A stretch of 64,000 nt of DNA, taken from assembly GCA_973895155.1 (NCBI GenBank), contig OZ316899.1:16738246-16802245 (forward strand). Direction: 5' to 3'. The DNA is from Marsupella aquatica. Taxonomy: Eukaryota > Marchantiophyta. A program made the position numbers and the translations under genes. The notes under the pieces are model-generated. The model had not been told where the DNA came from. It saw only the letters and a program-made list of their open reading frames with translations, and ran no database searches. This document shows positions 1 to 10,871 of the stretch, one piece after another (the stretch's first letter is position 1; every line of letters begins with the position of its first letter).

Positions 1-742
1 CCTCATGTAGCTGATAAATACCTTGGTAGGTTTTATTCAACTTGGTATCCTTCTGCTGAAATGCCTCGCAAAGATCTTTGAGCTCTCCTTTTAGTGCCCT
101 CTCCTTCCTCTAGGCATTTGCCATGGCCTGGTTGTAGATCGTTATGTGAGCCTGCTCTACGTCCTTGAGCTCCTACTTCCACTTCTGCTTGCCCCTCAGC
201 GCTTTGGCTAACTGCCCTTGGGTCTGGGCAAGTCAACTCTTGGCTAATTGGTTATCAGCCTTGGCTGTATCCAATTGCCCTTGCATGATGCTTAGCTCAT
301 GCCTCCTAACCTGCAGCTCACGTGAGCTTGCTTGGCTGCCTGTAGGTCCCCTGCCTTGGCTTCCTTCTCTCTAAGCCACCGAATGACCTCTTCCTTCTTC
401 ATACTCTCCAAGGACATTGCCTCTTCCAAATGGCTTTTATCCGACACCTCCCTTTGGATAAACGGCCCCATCTCCAACTCTTCCCCAAAGATGTTGAGGG
501 CAATAGTGCGCACATTTTCCCATACTCCTCGGCTTTGCAACGCGCATACGTGGAGTGGGTAGGAGACACTGGCATATTCCATCACGGACTTTGTTCCCAT
601 GCCTCCTTCCTAACCTCATCAAACATGGGTAAGGGCCTAGCTTGTGCTTTTGCAAGCCGCCGAATGTCATCTGGCCATCCTCCCCCTGGTAAATCCTTCT
701 CCTTGGCCAGGGTTTCTTTAGCCACGTCTCTGAGTTGCTCGT
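1..742 (-). pseudogene. Element E fragment: C-terminal coiled-coil part of a D-type ORF
   Basis: Minus-strand translation matches the coiled-coil half of the intact ORF at 15517-18885: for example AKEKDLPGGGWPDDIRRL here against AKEKDLPGGDWPEDIRRL there, followed by an EELEMGPF/KKEEVIRWLREKEA stretch. The reading frame is broken by several shifts and stops. The piece is cut at its right end by Gypsy element F. Across F, the flank at 738-742 and the bases after 20203 share TCGT, and joining them gives an in-frame sequence colinear with D. The rest of E lies at 20204-20222, 24585-26058 and 30044-30766. The left end of E is outside the window. Confidence 0.8.
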
Positions 743-1556
743 TGTTGCATGGACTAAATGTAGGGGTCACCTCAAGAAAACAAATCATTTATGGTTGCGA
801 TCTAGATAAGCGATAAACACAATTTGGGGCCCAAACTCAAACACTTTACTTTCTGAAAATCTCATGATCAATACAATGGGTGCCCTTGGGTGGGTCACTT
901 GTGAAAGTCTGATGTCTAACCCTTCGGCGGGCTACTATCTATCTTTCATCAAGCTATCGTCCTTCCAAGAGCTATCAAGTTGGAAAATCCACGAAACCCA
1001 ATTCCTCAAGTGCTCAAGCTCACAACTTCAATCCTATTCAAAATCTCTCAGTTTGCATCGCCAATAATCCAACACTTAAGCTTGTTGGTTCACAATCGGT
1101 AACCTCTCAATCCTCGATCCAAAACTCCATAAAACAATTGACTCCCCTTGACTGAGCCGAAGCCCAGGCCTCAAATACACCTCAGAAGCAACATCCCCGC
1201 CCGACGAGTCACCGCCATGCGGGTTCAAAACTCAAAATCCAGACTCTTGGTCGCCTGAAGATGAACCAACAGCCCTTCGCATTCCAATCGCAGCCAACTC
1301 CCAACTCCTTAGCTTCCGTATGCTTGAAACTCACCAAAAACAAAACACCAATCGTCACTCAAAGTTGAGCTCAAAGTCAAAACAATTTGACCCCCTTGGT
1401 ACTCGCAGCTCACTGGAAATGGAACACCAATTGACTCTCCGAGTTAGGCTCAAAGCCAAAACAATTCAACTTCTCAACATTTGCAGCTCACTGAATATGG
1501 AACACCAATCGACTTCCTCATCCCTAGTCTCGGTACCAAAATGGTTCGTCACGACA
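743..1556 (-). repeat. F 3' LTR
   Basis: This 814-bp block repeats at 19390-20203 in the same orientation and at the same length. Shared stretches include TGTAGGGGTCACCTCAAG near the left end and GTCACGACA at the right end. In the element's sense (minus) direction it begins TGTCGTGACG directly after a polypurine tract at 1557-1568. Short ORFs inside it are not supported as genes. Confidence 0.9.
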
Positions 1557-1568
1557 TTCTCCCCCAAT
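1557..1568 (-). other. Polypurine tract of element F
   Basis: Read on the minus strand this is ATTGGGGGAGAA, immediately upstream of the LTR start TGTCGTGACG. A purine run abutting the 3' LTR is the plus-strand primer site of LTR retroelements, and it fixes the LTR boundary at 1556. Confidence 0.8.
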
Positions 1569-1752
1569 AAACCTGAGCACCCTCCGGTCTGCTCCACTTT
1601 ACTCAAATTTGTCTAAGTTTGAAGTAGAATCAGAACTCGAATCTAGCTCATGCGCCTGGACCACTTTTCCTTCAAGAAACTCAAAACCCAAGCACTCGGA
1701 ATCTGCACCAATTGCTCCCTTTCCTTCATTTCCTTTGGAACTTAAGCCCTTC
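1569..1752 (-). pseudogene. 3' end of F pol, separated by insertion G
   Basis: After removal of G (1753-5080) and one CCTTC copy, the pol frame at 5081-5318 continues here on the minus strand for about 45 codons (acidic, serine-rich, including VVQAHELDSSSDS) and stops with TAA around 1613, a short distance before the polypurine tract. It is the C-terminal tail of the Gypsy polyprotein and has no recognisable domain. Confidence 0.65.
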
Positions 1753-2658
1753 TATCATGCGATTGACATGGGTCTTCCTGGGGAAATTTTTAACTTTATA
1801 AATTGGGCCGCAAAATGGCAGGCAATCAGCCAAAGAGAGCATAAGCAACGCCAGGCAGACAACATCCATAACAATCACAGGGCCAAACACGTCTCATCAA
1901 TCCTCAGGGGCCGCACCCCTGGGGTCAGCCACGATGTCCAAGGAGGCCACTCCCAGACCAACAGAACATAAATACAACAGAGACCGACATATCAGAAATA
2001 TAGTAGGGACCAGAGGGTTGACAACTAATCTTTAATGACTAGAGAGGCGGCCACAGCCCCGCCTGAGCCAATCCCTACGCTGAACATCAAGCCATGCTTT
2101 GGCATTAAGGAGGCAAGAGAGTTTCTTGCCAGGAGGAGACCGGCGACTCACAGTATATAGGTGATCAGCAGTCTTAGAAAGGACAAGTCCAAGATCAAAT
2201 ACCCTGCGACCCCCTGCTTGGAACAAATGCTTGTTCCATGCCAACCAAAGAGCCCATAAGACCTGGTAGAGAACAAATAGCTTGGCAACCTATATGGAGT
2301 CTTTCCCGAATGAAGCATCAAGCAGAGACATCAGCCCATGGCCTCGATTGACATGGGTCTTAACACCAAAAACGTCACTATTGGGTGCCAAAACCATCTC
2401 CTTGAACCTGAGGATCACGAAGGGATGTTGTGAAAGCCGATAAACACCAGTTTATGCCCTTAACACCAGACTATAATAGCAAGACTCTATCACACATCAC
2501 CCAAGCTCAATCCCTAAGAATCAAGGTTGGGAATCAGATCTTGTGTTCATGATAGTTCTGGTGAGAAGAGGTGTTCATTTTGGGCCCGTACACACAAGGC
2601 CTAGCGCTATGGTGCGCATATGTCTATACGTATGCTTACTATCATAGGTATATTTCTA

Positions 2659-2672
2659 TTCCACCACTAGAA
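2659..2672 (-). other. Conserved stem-loop of the giant-LTR family, G copy
   Basis: On the minus strand this reads TTCTA-GTGG-TGGAA, a 5-bp stem with one T-G wobble and a 4-base loop, followed by an A-rich stretch and ATACCTA. The same position in elements A, B, C and D carries different but still pairing bases. Confidence 0.7.
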
Positions 2673-4074
2673 TGTACCCATAAACCAGTGACTCCCTGAC
2701 TGATTCTCGACTTAGGGACTTTTAAGCCATTGCCCCACCACTCTGCCATTCCACTCTCAGCAATTAGAGTTGTGACAGCCCTCTCCCAACCCACTTCAAT
2801 GCACCCGGTACACCTCTCAGTGGCATTGCTAGTCCCATCATACACTCAGATTGCCTCACACACACACATCCATGAGAAAAATGAGGCCTGAGAGGAGAAC
2901 TCAATTAGATTCAAAGATGTGCACAATAATTCATTGAGAACACTTGATCCGAACAATAGTCCCAAAGGCTGTCTACTCCAGATTGCGACATACTTGCCCT
3001 GCAAGCCTCGTGCTTGCCATGCAAGCTCAATCCTGAACCTGAGCCCGACTCACTCCAGATTGCGATGGCAGATTGGACTCCAACCAATCCCATACTTGCC
3101 TTGCAAACTCAATCCTAAACTCAACCTCCTTCACTGCACTTCATTCTTGGGGGCACATACAGATCTCACACCTCCATTTCAGAATGGCAAGTTACGCATG
3201 CACAGTTGACTCAACTTCAAAGCTGGTACCATGCCTAATGGCGATCTACCCTAGACTGCAATGAGGCCCGGCCTCATGCTTGCCCTGCAAGCTCAGCTCT
3301 GGCCATAAATCCCTTAGTGCTCTCTACCAGACAAAGGCCGAGACTCCCCATTGATCACGTAGCCTTGCCAGACTAAACTATAAATGCTCCTCCTGCTGCT
3401 CCTCAATCAGTATCTCAGCCTCCCTAATGTGCTCACCGCAAATCATATTGAAATCCTCCCCACATTTTACAATCACCAACACATCACCTATCACCAAGGC
3501 TCTGTATTGGGGGAAAACAACCCAGTTGTGTTGCCTACTAGAAAGAGCCACAATCCAGCTTGCAAACCTGGCCAATTGTTGCTGTGAACCGTGGCTGATC
3601 ACTCCCTGAGTAATAGCACAACCAAGCTCTCCCCAACACACAGCTTCCAAGCCCAGTCCTCCTAGCATAGAGCTCCTCCCTGCTGCTCAGTCTACGTGAG
3701 ATCACACAACTGAAGTCCCCCCCCTTGCCTCTACCGGGGGCTACTCTATATACTCTCATATTGAGCCCAAATGGGTGGATGCTACGCCGCTGGAGCCCCA
3801 TCCCAGCCCTAACAGAGCCACCACTATCTCTAACTACTGAACCCTAACTCGCAGCTTTATTTCTATCTCGAATTGGCTATGTACTTCGGATTTGGCCCTC
3901 CTCCATAGTTTTTGCGAGCTTGCGCCTCCTCTCACGATTTCTCTATTCAACCATCTGCTACGTGGATAGTAGAGTTGGAAGCGACTTGAGTTCCTCTTTC
4001 CAACGAGGTCAATTATAGCCAATTTGGTCAAATACACAGAAAGTTATGTCCTTGTAACCAAGAGGGGTACTCAC

Positions 4075-4440
4075 TGCTACGCTAACCCGAGTTACATATC
4101 TAACCCGAGTTTGGCTAACCTAGCTATCCTATCTAACCCAAGTAGAGCTAACCCGTGGTCTCGGGTTAGGCCGCTGCCCACTATCTGCTAACCTAGAATA
4201 AACTGAGCCCGAACCCGAGCTTACCTATGCTAACCCAAGCCCAAGTTTAGGCTAACCCGAGTTCAGTCTAACCCGGGATCAATCTAACCCAAACCCGAGT
4301 TAAGCCTAAGCTGAAGCTATGCTGATCTGAGCTAAGTTGAAGCCATGCTGACCTGAGCTAAGCTGAAGCCGTGCTCACATAAGATAAGCCGTGGCCGAGC
4401 TTAGGTTAACCCGAAACTAAATCCGCTAATTTCGGCCACA
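4075..4440. repeat. Degenerate short repeats based on TAACCCGAG
   Basis: Words such as CTAACCCGAGTT and CTAACCCAAG recur about every 10-20 bases, followed by a second motif (GCTGAAGCCATGCTGACCTGAGCTAA-like, split across copies). The block lies inside element G near its sense 5' end and has no coding potential. Confidence 0.7.
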
Positions 4441-5080
4441 AGTTAACCCGTCACACTAATCAGGCCGTATCTTTCTTAATACACCTCCATTTCCCAAGTG
4501 TTTTATATTAATTTTACTCGCCTTGACCAGATCTTTCCAATGCTCTTTACAGATCCGGATTTGGTGACGTATTGAATGAGATATGGTCACCGGCCACCCG
4601 CGACATAGCCTTTTATTTCCCTAACATTCTAAGACTAGACTATGAACCACTAACCTAACTAACAAAATGAAGCTACACACCCAAGATATTTAGATTTCAT
4701 CCTGAGAACAATCACCATACCCCATAGCTTCATATTCAGCTATGGAGACTCGCTTCCTTGAATTACCACGCCTACCTCCGTACCGGCCTCTTGAAGAGCC
4801 TCAATGCTCCATCTTGCTTGTAAAGAAGATGGTATGCTTGAAGAGTTGAATCCTCTCTTCCCTAGTTTCTCCTTTGTGGTCTTGACAGTGACTACCTCAA
4901 CAATGTCTGCCTTGGTTGTGCAGTCTTCAAGTTGAAATACCTTTATCCCTACTCTTAACGCCATGATTGCCCTTATTCTTGCCAACTTGCTAATTGTTAT
5001 GCAATATCAACAGCTACTCCTTGCATACAATAGTCTAGTTAATCAGATTATAGAATAAGGACCATGTCATTGGCGTCACA

Positions 5081-5730
5081 CCTTCGATCCTGTCTGAACT
5101 TCCTTCTTTTTGGCCAAATCTGAGTCTAAGTCCTTTGAGTGCGCCTGGACCAGCGCCTCATCTTCATTTTCACTCAAGTCGGAACTTGAGTCCATTCCTT
5201 TATCAGTTCCTTTATCAGCATAAGGTACTTGGTGAATAGTCCCATCCAACTCTCGAATAGTATATAGGTAGCATTCGGGTGAACAGTCACCACCACATAT
5301 GGACCTTGCCACCTTCAAGCAAACTTGTTTTGACTCAAGTGTTGCTCGTCCAACTTGCTCTTGTAAATCAAACCCAATCTCATTCCTTAACCAAAACCGG
5401 CCTCAAACAATGAGTCTGATCGAACCTCGCCTTGTTCCTTAGCCTCGCCATCTTCAATTGCTTCTGAGCTGCTTCGATCTTTGCAGGTAACAATCCAAAA
5501 TGCTCGATCCTTCGAGCTAGCAACTCTTCTCTCAAAACTTTATCTTTCCATCCAATCAATCGCCAACTACAAATGTCCTCCTCAAGAGGCATCATCGGCA
5601 AATATCCAGTAAGCAACTCAGTAGGAACATACCCAGTAACAGAACTGCAGGTCATCCGATCCGCCAGTAAGGCAAGTGGAAGAAGGCTCGACCACCTGCC
5701 AAAATCCCCATCGCAGGCCTTTGCCAATGC
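5081..5730 (-). pseudogene. F integrase C-terminal region
   Basis: The minus-strand frame at 5380-5727 includes DRMTCSSVTGYVPTELLTG and KMARLRNKARFDQTHCLRP, typical of the segment after the integrase catalytic core in Gypsy polyproteins (target-gene-like PxELL motif, then KARFDQ before the C-terminal domain). The stretch 5081-5318 (CYLYTIRELDGTIHQVPYAD) continues the C-terminal domain. A stop and frame breaks separate these from 5740-6906, so the copy is decayed. Insertion G cuts its 3' end. Confidence 0.8.
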
Positions 5731-5739
5731 ACTAATGAT

Positions 5740-6906
5740 CTAAATATGACCTCTTTTGGATTTCCCATTGCCTTCCGGATTGTAACTCAAAGTAAGCTTC
5801 AACTTGATTCGGTACTGGTAAAAAAACTCTTGAGCTTCCTTGGAGCTCAGGTCCCCCCTACCGGCTCTCATCCTTGTAAAACACCCATGTCTTGCAATGA
5901 TATCATCCAAAATGAATTGGCAAATAGCAGCGGTTGTATTGGTAACCAAAGCTCTCCCTTCAACGTAAGAAGACAAGTCTTCTCTTGCCAAAACCAAGTA
6001 TCTTGCCCCATTGCTTTCTCTTGGCATGTACACCACATCAACTGCCCACTGAAAATGTAGTGCCACCGGGTAAGTTGGAACCAACCCATCTCTATGTCGG
6101 ATCCTCGAATAGAACTGGCAGACTTCACAAGGCTCCACATAATCCTGAACGCTCAAGTACAAACCAGGCCACCAGTAATGCTTCCTGATTTTGTCATAAG
6201 TCGCTTGAACCCCTCTGTGTCCAGCAACTTCCGCATCATGACTTTCCTTTGGAATTTGATCTTTCTGTGTCTTTGTATCCACAACCCTTTGAAGTAACAG
6301 TCCTGGTTCCTTTGACCTTTGCCATAGGTAACCCTCTTTCAACAGGAATTTGTAAGACCTCTTTTGAATTCTTACAAACTCCTTGTAATCCCATTCTGGT
6401 TGCTTCTCAAGAGTATCGATATACCTTCCAACATCCAGCAGCTCTCCCAAATAGAGTTCCTCCTTAAACTCTAACTTCCCATCAGATTCAGAACTGGTCG
6501 CCCTACTCACTCGAGCCTCAACCTCATTTCCGAACCTGGCTCTCGAAAGCATATCAGCAACCGGGTTATCCTTTCCAGCAACTTTATGACTCAACTCAGG
6601 GTCAAACATCCGAATGAAAGCAATCCATCTAAGCATCGCTATATCCGGCGTATTGCAGTTTGCTATCATTCCCAGTAACGATTGACAATCGGTCTCAATC
6701 ACCACTGGGGATCCAATCAGGTAATTCCTCTCTTGATGGAGCGCCACTTTGGCACCCCAAAGCTCCCACTTCACTTGGGCATATCTCCTTTGTCTCTCCG
6801 TAAAGATCTTAGCCCCAAACCTAATCGCATATCTCTCGCCTTTCTCATTGTCCTGTCCAATAGCCCATCCAATCGCGAATGGGTTCACATCAATGGTAAC
6901 TATCAA
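5740..6906 (-). pseudogene. F pol: RNase H and integrase core
   Basis: The 388-aa minus-strand frame begins in the Gypsy-type RNase H domain (IVTIDVNPFAIGWAIGQ; ETDCQSLLGM; DNPVADMLSR), which degrades RNA in the RNA-DNA hybrid. From about residue 220 it enters the integrase: an HHCC zinc site (H-x-GHRGV...C-EVC-Q), then AVDVVYMP and a later acidic position within the DDE catalytic core, which inserts cDNA into the genome. The frame is open over 388 codons but lacks an upstream join to RT, and the catalytic centre is not fully conserved, so it is unlikely to be functional. Confidence 0.85.
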
Positions 6907-7104
6907 TGGTCTCCCGCACTCATAATCCGCAGGTCAAAGCACCAGAGGGCTCATGAGAGCACTCTTCAACCTCGACATTGCCTCACTGTGTTTAGGTAAC
7001 CATTGCCACTTAACTCATTTTCTTAGCAACTCATAGAGCGGATCTGCAAGGTGCGAGAAATGAGGAATCCAGATCTTGTAAAACACACAAGCACCCAAAA
7101 ACCT

Positions 7105-8134
7105 TTAAACTTCCGGCGCCGACTTGCAATCCTTCATCTTACTTATAGCCATCACCTTATCCATGTTCGGTTTCCGCCCATAAGCTCCGCACATCTGACC
7201 AACAACCTTCACCTCTCTCATTCCAAACTCAGACTTCTCCCCCAAAAGAGTAAGTCCAACCTCAATCAGTTTCCCAAGAATGGGCTTGACGTCAACAATG
7301 TGGTCCCACACAAATTGCCGGATCCCATCACTCCTCAAGGTCACATCCTTAGTCTCATCCAAGCAACCCTTAATCAGAACATCATCAATAACAGTCTCGC
7401 CTTTTCTAGAATGAACGGTTCCAGAACTTTACTCATCACATTCTGCATATGCGCCACTGAGTTAGTCGCCCCTTACGGAAGAGTGCACATCCACAAGAGG
7501 CCCAAAGGAGTCCTCATAGTCATTATGTCTTGACTTCCTACGACAATTGAAACTGATCATAGCCCGAAAACAGATCACCCATAGAGTAGATTGCCCTCCC
7601 GGAAAACTCCTTGGTAAATTCATCCACGAGTGGTCCTACTCTCACATTCCTGATCATCACTTTGTTTGGCGGCTGCATGTCTTGGATGAACCTCAAACTC
7701 CCATTCTTTTTCCAAACTGTAAACCATCTGTTCGAGTATGGAGCATCCGACCTCTCGAGAATCCCAACACTTAGCTTTTCCTTCAATAGTTCCACCAATT
7801 TTGGAGCCAAAGCCCGTAGAACGGCAATTGGCTTCAGATCCCACGGCACATGCAGGACAACAAAGATGATCATTGGTGTCACCTTATTTGGATCTGCACA
7901 ACCGTTCTCATCAATTGAGAACGAGAAAGCTTTGCCATGTTCCACAATCATGTTTTGAAACACTTCCTGTTGCACCTCAGTAAGCAGCCCATCAAAACCT
8001 ATTCTGAGTCTCGCTAGACTCTCCTGGGTAAACTTATGCCCTATTTGTTCTTCCGGTCTCAATCTCGGTTCTAGTCTGGCTCGTTCCATCACCTCCATTG
8101 CATTATCCGACAAAGGTATCGCTGCGGGTCTCAT
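7105..8134 (-). pseudogene. F pol: reverse transcriptase
   Basis: The frame 7538-8134 encodes the fingers and palm of a Gypsy RT: a GILERSDAPYSNRWFTVWKK segment and the catalytic motif A YSMGDLFSGYDQFQL. The next frame carries the second catalytic motif as VIDDVLIKG near 7395, then the thumb and connection segment at 7105-7362 (GLTLLGEKSEFG, KPNMDKVMAI). One or more stops near 7430-7530 break the enzyme. In an intact copy it would make cDNA from element RNA. Confidence 0.88.
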
Positions 8135-8493
8135 CTTCTTGTCGACGGTCTTGTACTATTTGTTTGAATAGACGATCTCAGAGACGAGCGAGTACTGATA
8201 CTCGCTCAACTCTATTTCCATCTTCCCACTTTCCAAGTCAGAAACCACACTCTCGAGTGGCTCGTCGCATTCGGTTTCCACCAAAACGCCTTCCAGACTC
8301 TCATCATCATCAAGCTTGTTAGACTCAACCAAACTCTAACTAGCTTCTTTCACATATCTCTTATGCCGCCCAGTCATCTCACTCCCACCAACATAGGTAA
8401 CTTCACTAGTCCAAGTGCAACCTACAAACAAATTGAAAAAACACTTGTTATCTTGTGGAGCCAAAACACAAGCACTCCACTTGTCCACAAACT

Positions 8494-8955
8494 TCAGCAG
8501 AGCGCAAACCCGTTTCCCTGTTCCCTTTCCTCTTTAGAGTTCCTCTCGACCTCAGTCCTTGGTTCTTGCAATTCCTTCCGGTTTCGCACATTTCCAGGGA
8601 ACACAACAGGGAACTGCACCACCTGGATCCCATCGCTGCTCCAAATCTTCACCATGTAAGTAGTATCATCGAGTACCTTGGTCTCCATTCTCAACGCAGT
8701 TATGAATGGCATGCCCAAAATGATTGGGAATGATAACAGCTCATGAACAAAAATATTACAAGGTTGGGCCACATTACCAAACTTCACAATAACATCAGGA
8801 CAGCCACCCCAAAGGAAATCCCTCATGGAACTCACAGAATTCACAGCCCAAACCAACTCCTTATCAATCATCCATTGCCCTTTCTCATAAACACTCTTAG
8901 ACATCAAGTTAATCTCGGAACCTGAGTCAAACAAGGCCCTCACTCTGCCTTTCAT
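8494..8955 (-). pseudogene. F pol: retropepsin-like aspartic protease
   Basis: The minus-strand frame begins KGRVRALFDSGSEINLMSK, the DSG catalytic motif of retroviral-type aspartic proteases, followed by the hydrophobic IILGMPF motif about 60 residues later. In Gypsy elements this enzyme cuts the Gag-Pol polyprotein. The 153-codon frame ends in an acidic linker (EVERNSKEEREQG) before RT, consistent with its place between gag and RT. No start codon of its own is expected. Confidence 0.85.
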
Positions 8956-9006
8956 TCCCCTTATTTTGCACTCGCCTTCTGGACAAGCCCTTGCCCAGTG
9001 CCCATC

Positions 9007-9888
9007 TCAGTAAGAGAAACCTTCCTTTGTCGTTCCAAAGCCTGCAAACGACCTTACCTGAACCTTAGTTGCTTGACTTTTGACTCTGGCCACGACCCTA
9101 TTGTCGAGCGCAATTCTGACTTTGTTCTTTCCAGCTTCTTCCTTGAACTCCTCGTTTGCATCCTCAAACTCATCATCAGTGTCTGCATCAACAATGGTCG
9201 CATAAGTCCAAAATCCACCCAAGTCCAACCCTCAGGCCTCCCCCATCAAGGTATGAGGTCCCTCTTTGTATATCCGTTTTCTCTTTGACCTCTCCAAAAT
9301 GGCGTCCTGGATCTCTCGCTTCATGCTCCCAAATAGCTCAGCATTGGTAAACCCTTGAGTCTGCTGGCTCCAACACTTTTTGGCCACCATTTCTGGATAC
9401 ATGGCTTGATCCAAATCTCTTTCGAGCACCCAACCCAGATCCTTCCTAATCGGCTTTTCAGCAACCGGTTGCTTCTCTATGTCCTCTTCCTCTTCGAACC
9501 TAACCTTTCTCTCTTGTTCACAAGTTTCCCGTCTTTCTCGTTCCCCCGACTGCAATGGGGTATCATCCTCATCAGTTTTCCTCCATTTAGAGTTTGCTTC
9601 TATGTCCCAAGCCACTCCTACTTTGACCGTAATCATATTGATCAGAACCGGGTCCTCCCATCTCGACTTCTCTCGAACACAATCCGCCAATCTCTTGTAA
9701 AACTCATCCGACTCGATCACAGGGCCATCCAACTCGATATTGTAAACGTTTGCTTCCACATGTGAAGAGGATGCCTCTGCACTTCTCTTGTCGGCCCGCT
9801 TCTCGACCAATGCCTTCATCCCTCCCTTGTTTGAATTGAAGGGAATCAGCTCTTCATTGTCCGGAAATGATATCTTCGTTTGGCCAAT
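9007..9888 (-). pseudogene. F gag, C-terminal part, downstream of insertion C
   Basis: The minus-strand frame at 9232-9888 reads on from gag at 13704 once C is removed: KFTGEIG joins QTKISFPDNEELIPFNSNKG across the TSD. It continues through a charged region (RERRETCEQERKVRFEEEEDIEK) to a stop near 9232. An adjacent frame at 9007-9228 probably belongs to the gag-protease linker. This is the Gag nucleocapsid and linker region of the particle protein, with no further domain recognised. Confidence 0.75.
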
Positions 9889-10073
9889 TATCGCACCCCT
9901 ACCCTGGGCCTTAAATCCGGGTTAGTGTCGTGGTGCGACCTTGACCACCAGTAGGGGTGAGGGTTTGGGCAAGGAGGTGTGTAGTGACCTTCAATAGCCC
10001 TAAGTCGGGCTAAGCCGCTATACTTACTGGTATAACACTCGCATAATTCGTACTTGTCATAGGTATATTTATT

Positions 10074-10087
10074 TTCCACCGCTGGAA
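10074..10087 (-). other. Conserved stem-loop, C copy
   Basis: On the minus strand: TTCCA-GCGG-TGGAA, a perfect 5-bp stem with a GCGG loop, followed after a short A-rich stretch by ATACCTA. The A-T closing pair replaces the G-C pair of elements B and D, a compensatory change. Confidence 0.75.
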
Positions 10088-10871
10088 TTTTCCCTCAGTT
10101 AGTGACGCGGACTAACTCCCGACTTGGGGCTTTTCAAGCCATCGACGTGACAGGACCTTGTGACATGCAATGAGTGGCAATCCCTACCATTAGTCCGCAC
10201 CCGGTACGTCCCTTAAAATGGCGCCTTTGCCCGGACGAAGCATACACACAACACCAGTTACTCTCAGAAACATTAAGGGGAAAAGACTACATTTACTCAG
10301 CGAAGCATCAGTTTACATGGTTGACTCGACTTCAAAGGGGGTCAACAGGCCCAACGGCAGTCGATGCCCAGTCTCTACGAGGCCCTGCCTCGCACTTGCC
10401 CAGCAAGCTCGACTCTGGCTCTCACTCCTTGGTACGCTCTGACCCTACTCAGGCCGAGACTCCCCGTGCCTCGCCTTTCTTCTGCTGAGATAACTAAGCC
10501 TTCTCCCCCTTCCCATCGCGGAAGGGGGAGCCTAAATACCACCATAGCGGAAGAGAACCGGAGGATACTACCTTCCGGGGTACTACCTACTGACTAACTA
10601 ACTACTGACTACTGGTCGCGCTGCACTGACCGGTTGACCGTTGACTACGAGTGTGCCAACCGGAATGGCAGCGGCCAAGCCTACTGACAAACTCTAGTCC
10701 GTTGATGGACTCAATCCTACGTTGGCTGATCCTAACTGACCGGCCCTAAGTCTTCCTACTGCCGCTAATCGGCGCCTAATGACAGTCATTCTGTCGTTAC
10801 GCCTAACTAAAAGATGCCGCTGACTTAACCGCCTCGCGCGGCGCCTGCTTCTACCATTCGCTAACTACCCC

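Larger units (their letters stand above)
1753..5080 (-). mobile_element. Element G: 3.3-kb giant-LTR-type unit inserted in F pol
   Basis: Sense-strand ends are TGTGACGCC (at 5080) and CATGATA (at 1753), flanked by the exact 5-bp TSD CCTTC (1748-1752 and 5081-5085). Excision restores the pol frame. The stretch 2488-3400 matches the 3' region of element C at 9889-10480, including the shared words TTGACTC(A/G)ACTTCAAAG and GGCCGAGACTCCCC, so G belongs to the C-like group. No ORF comparable to those of C or D survives; short minus-strand ORFs at 3378-3801 and 4740-4985 are not recognised. The stem-loop lies 0.9 kb from the 3' end, so G may contain further rearrangement. Confidence 0.8.

Noticed and set aside
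743-1556. ORFs in the F LTRs (1320-1616 and 19799-20227)
   Set aside because: The same peptides occur in both LTR copies and have no protein features; they are LTR sequence.
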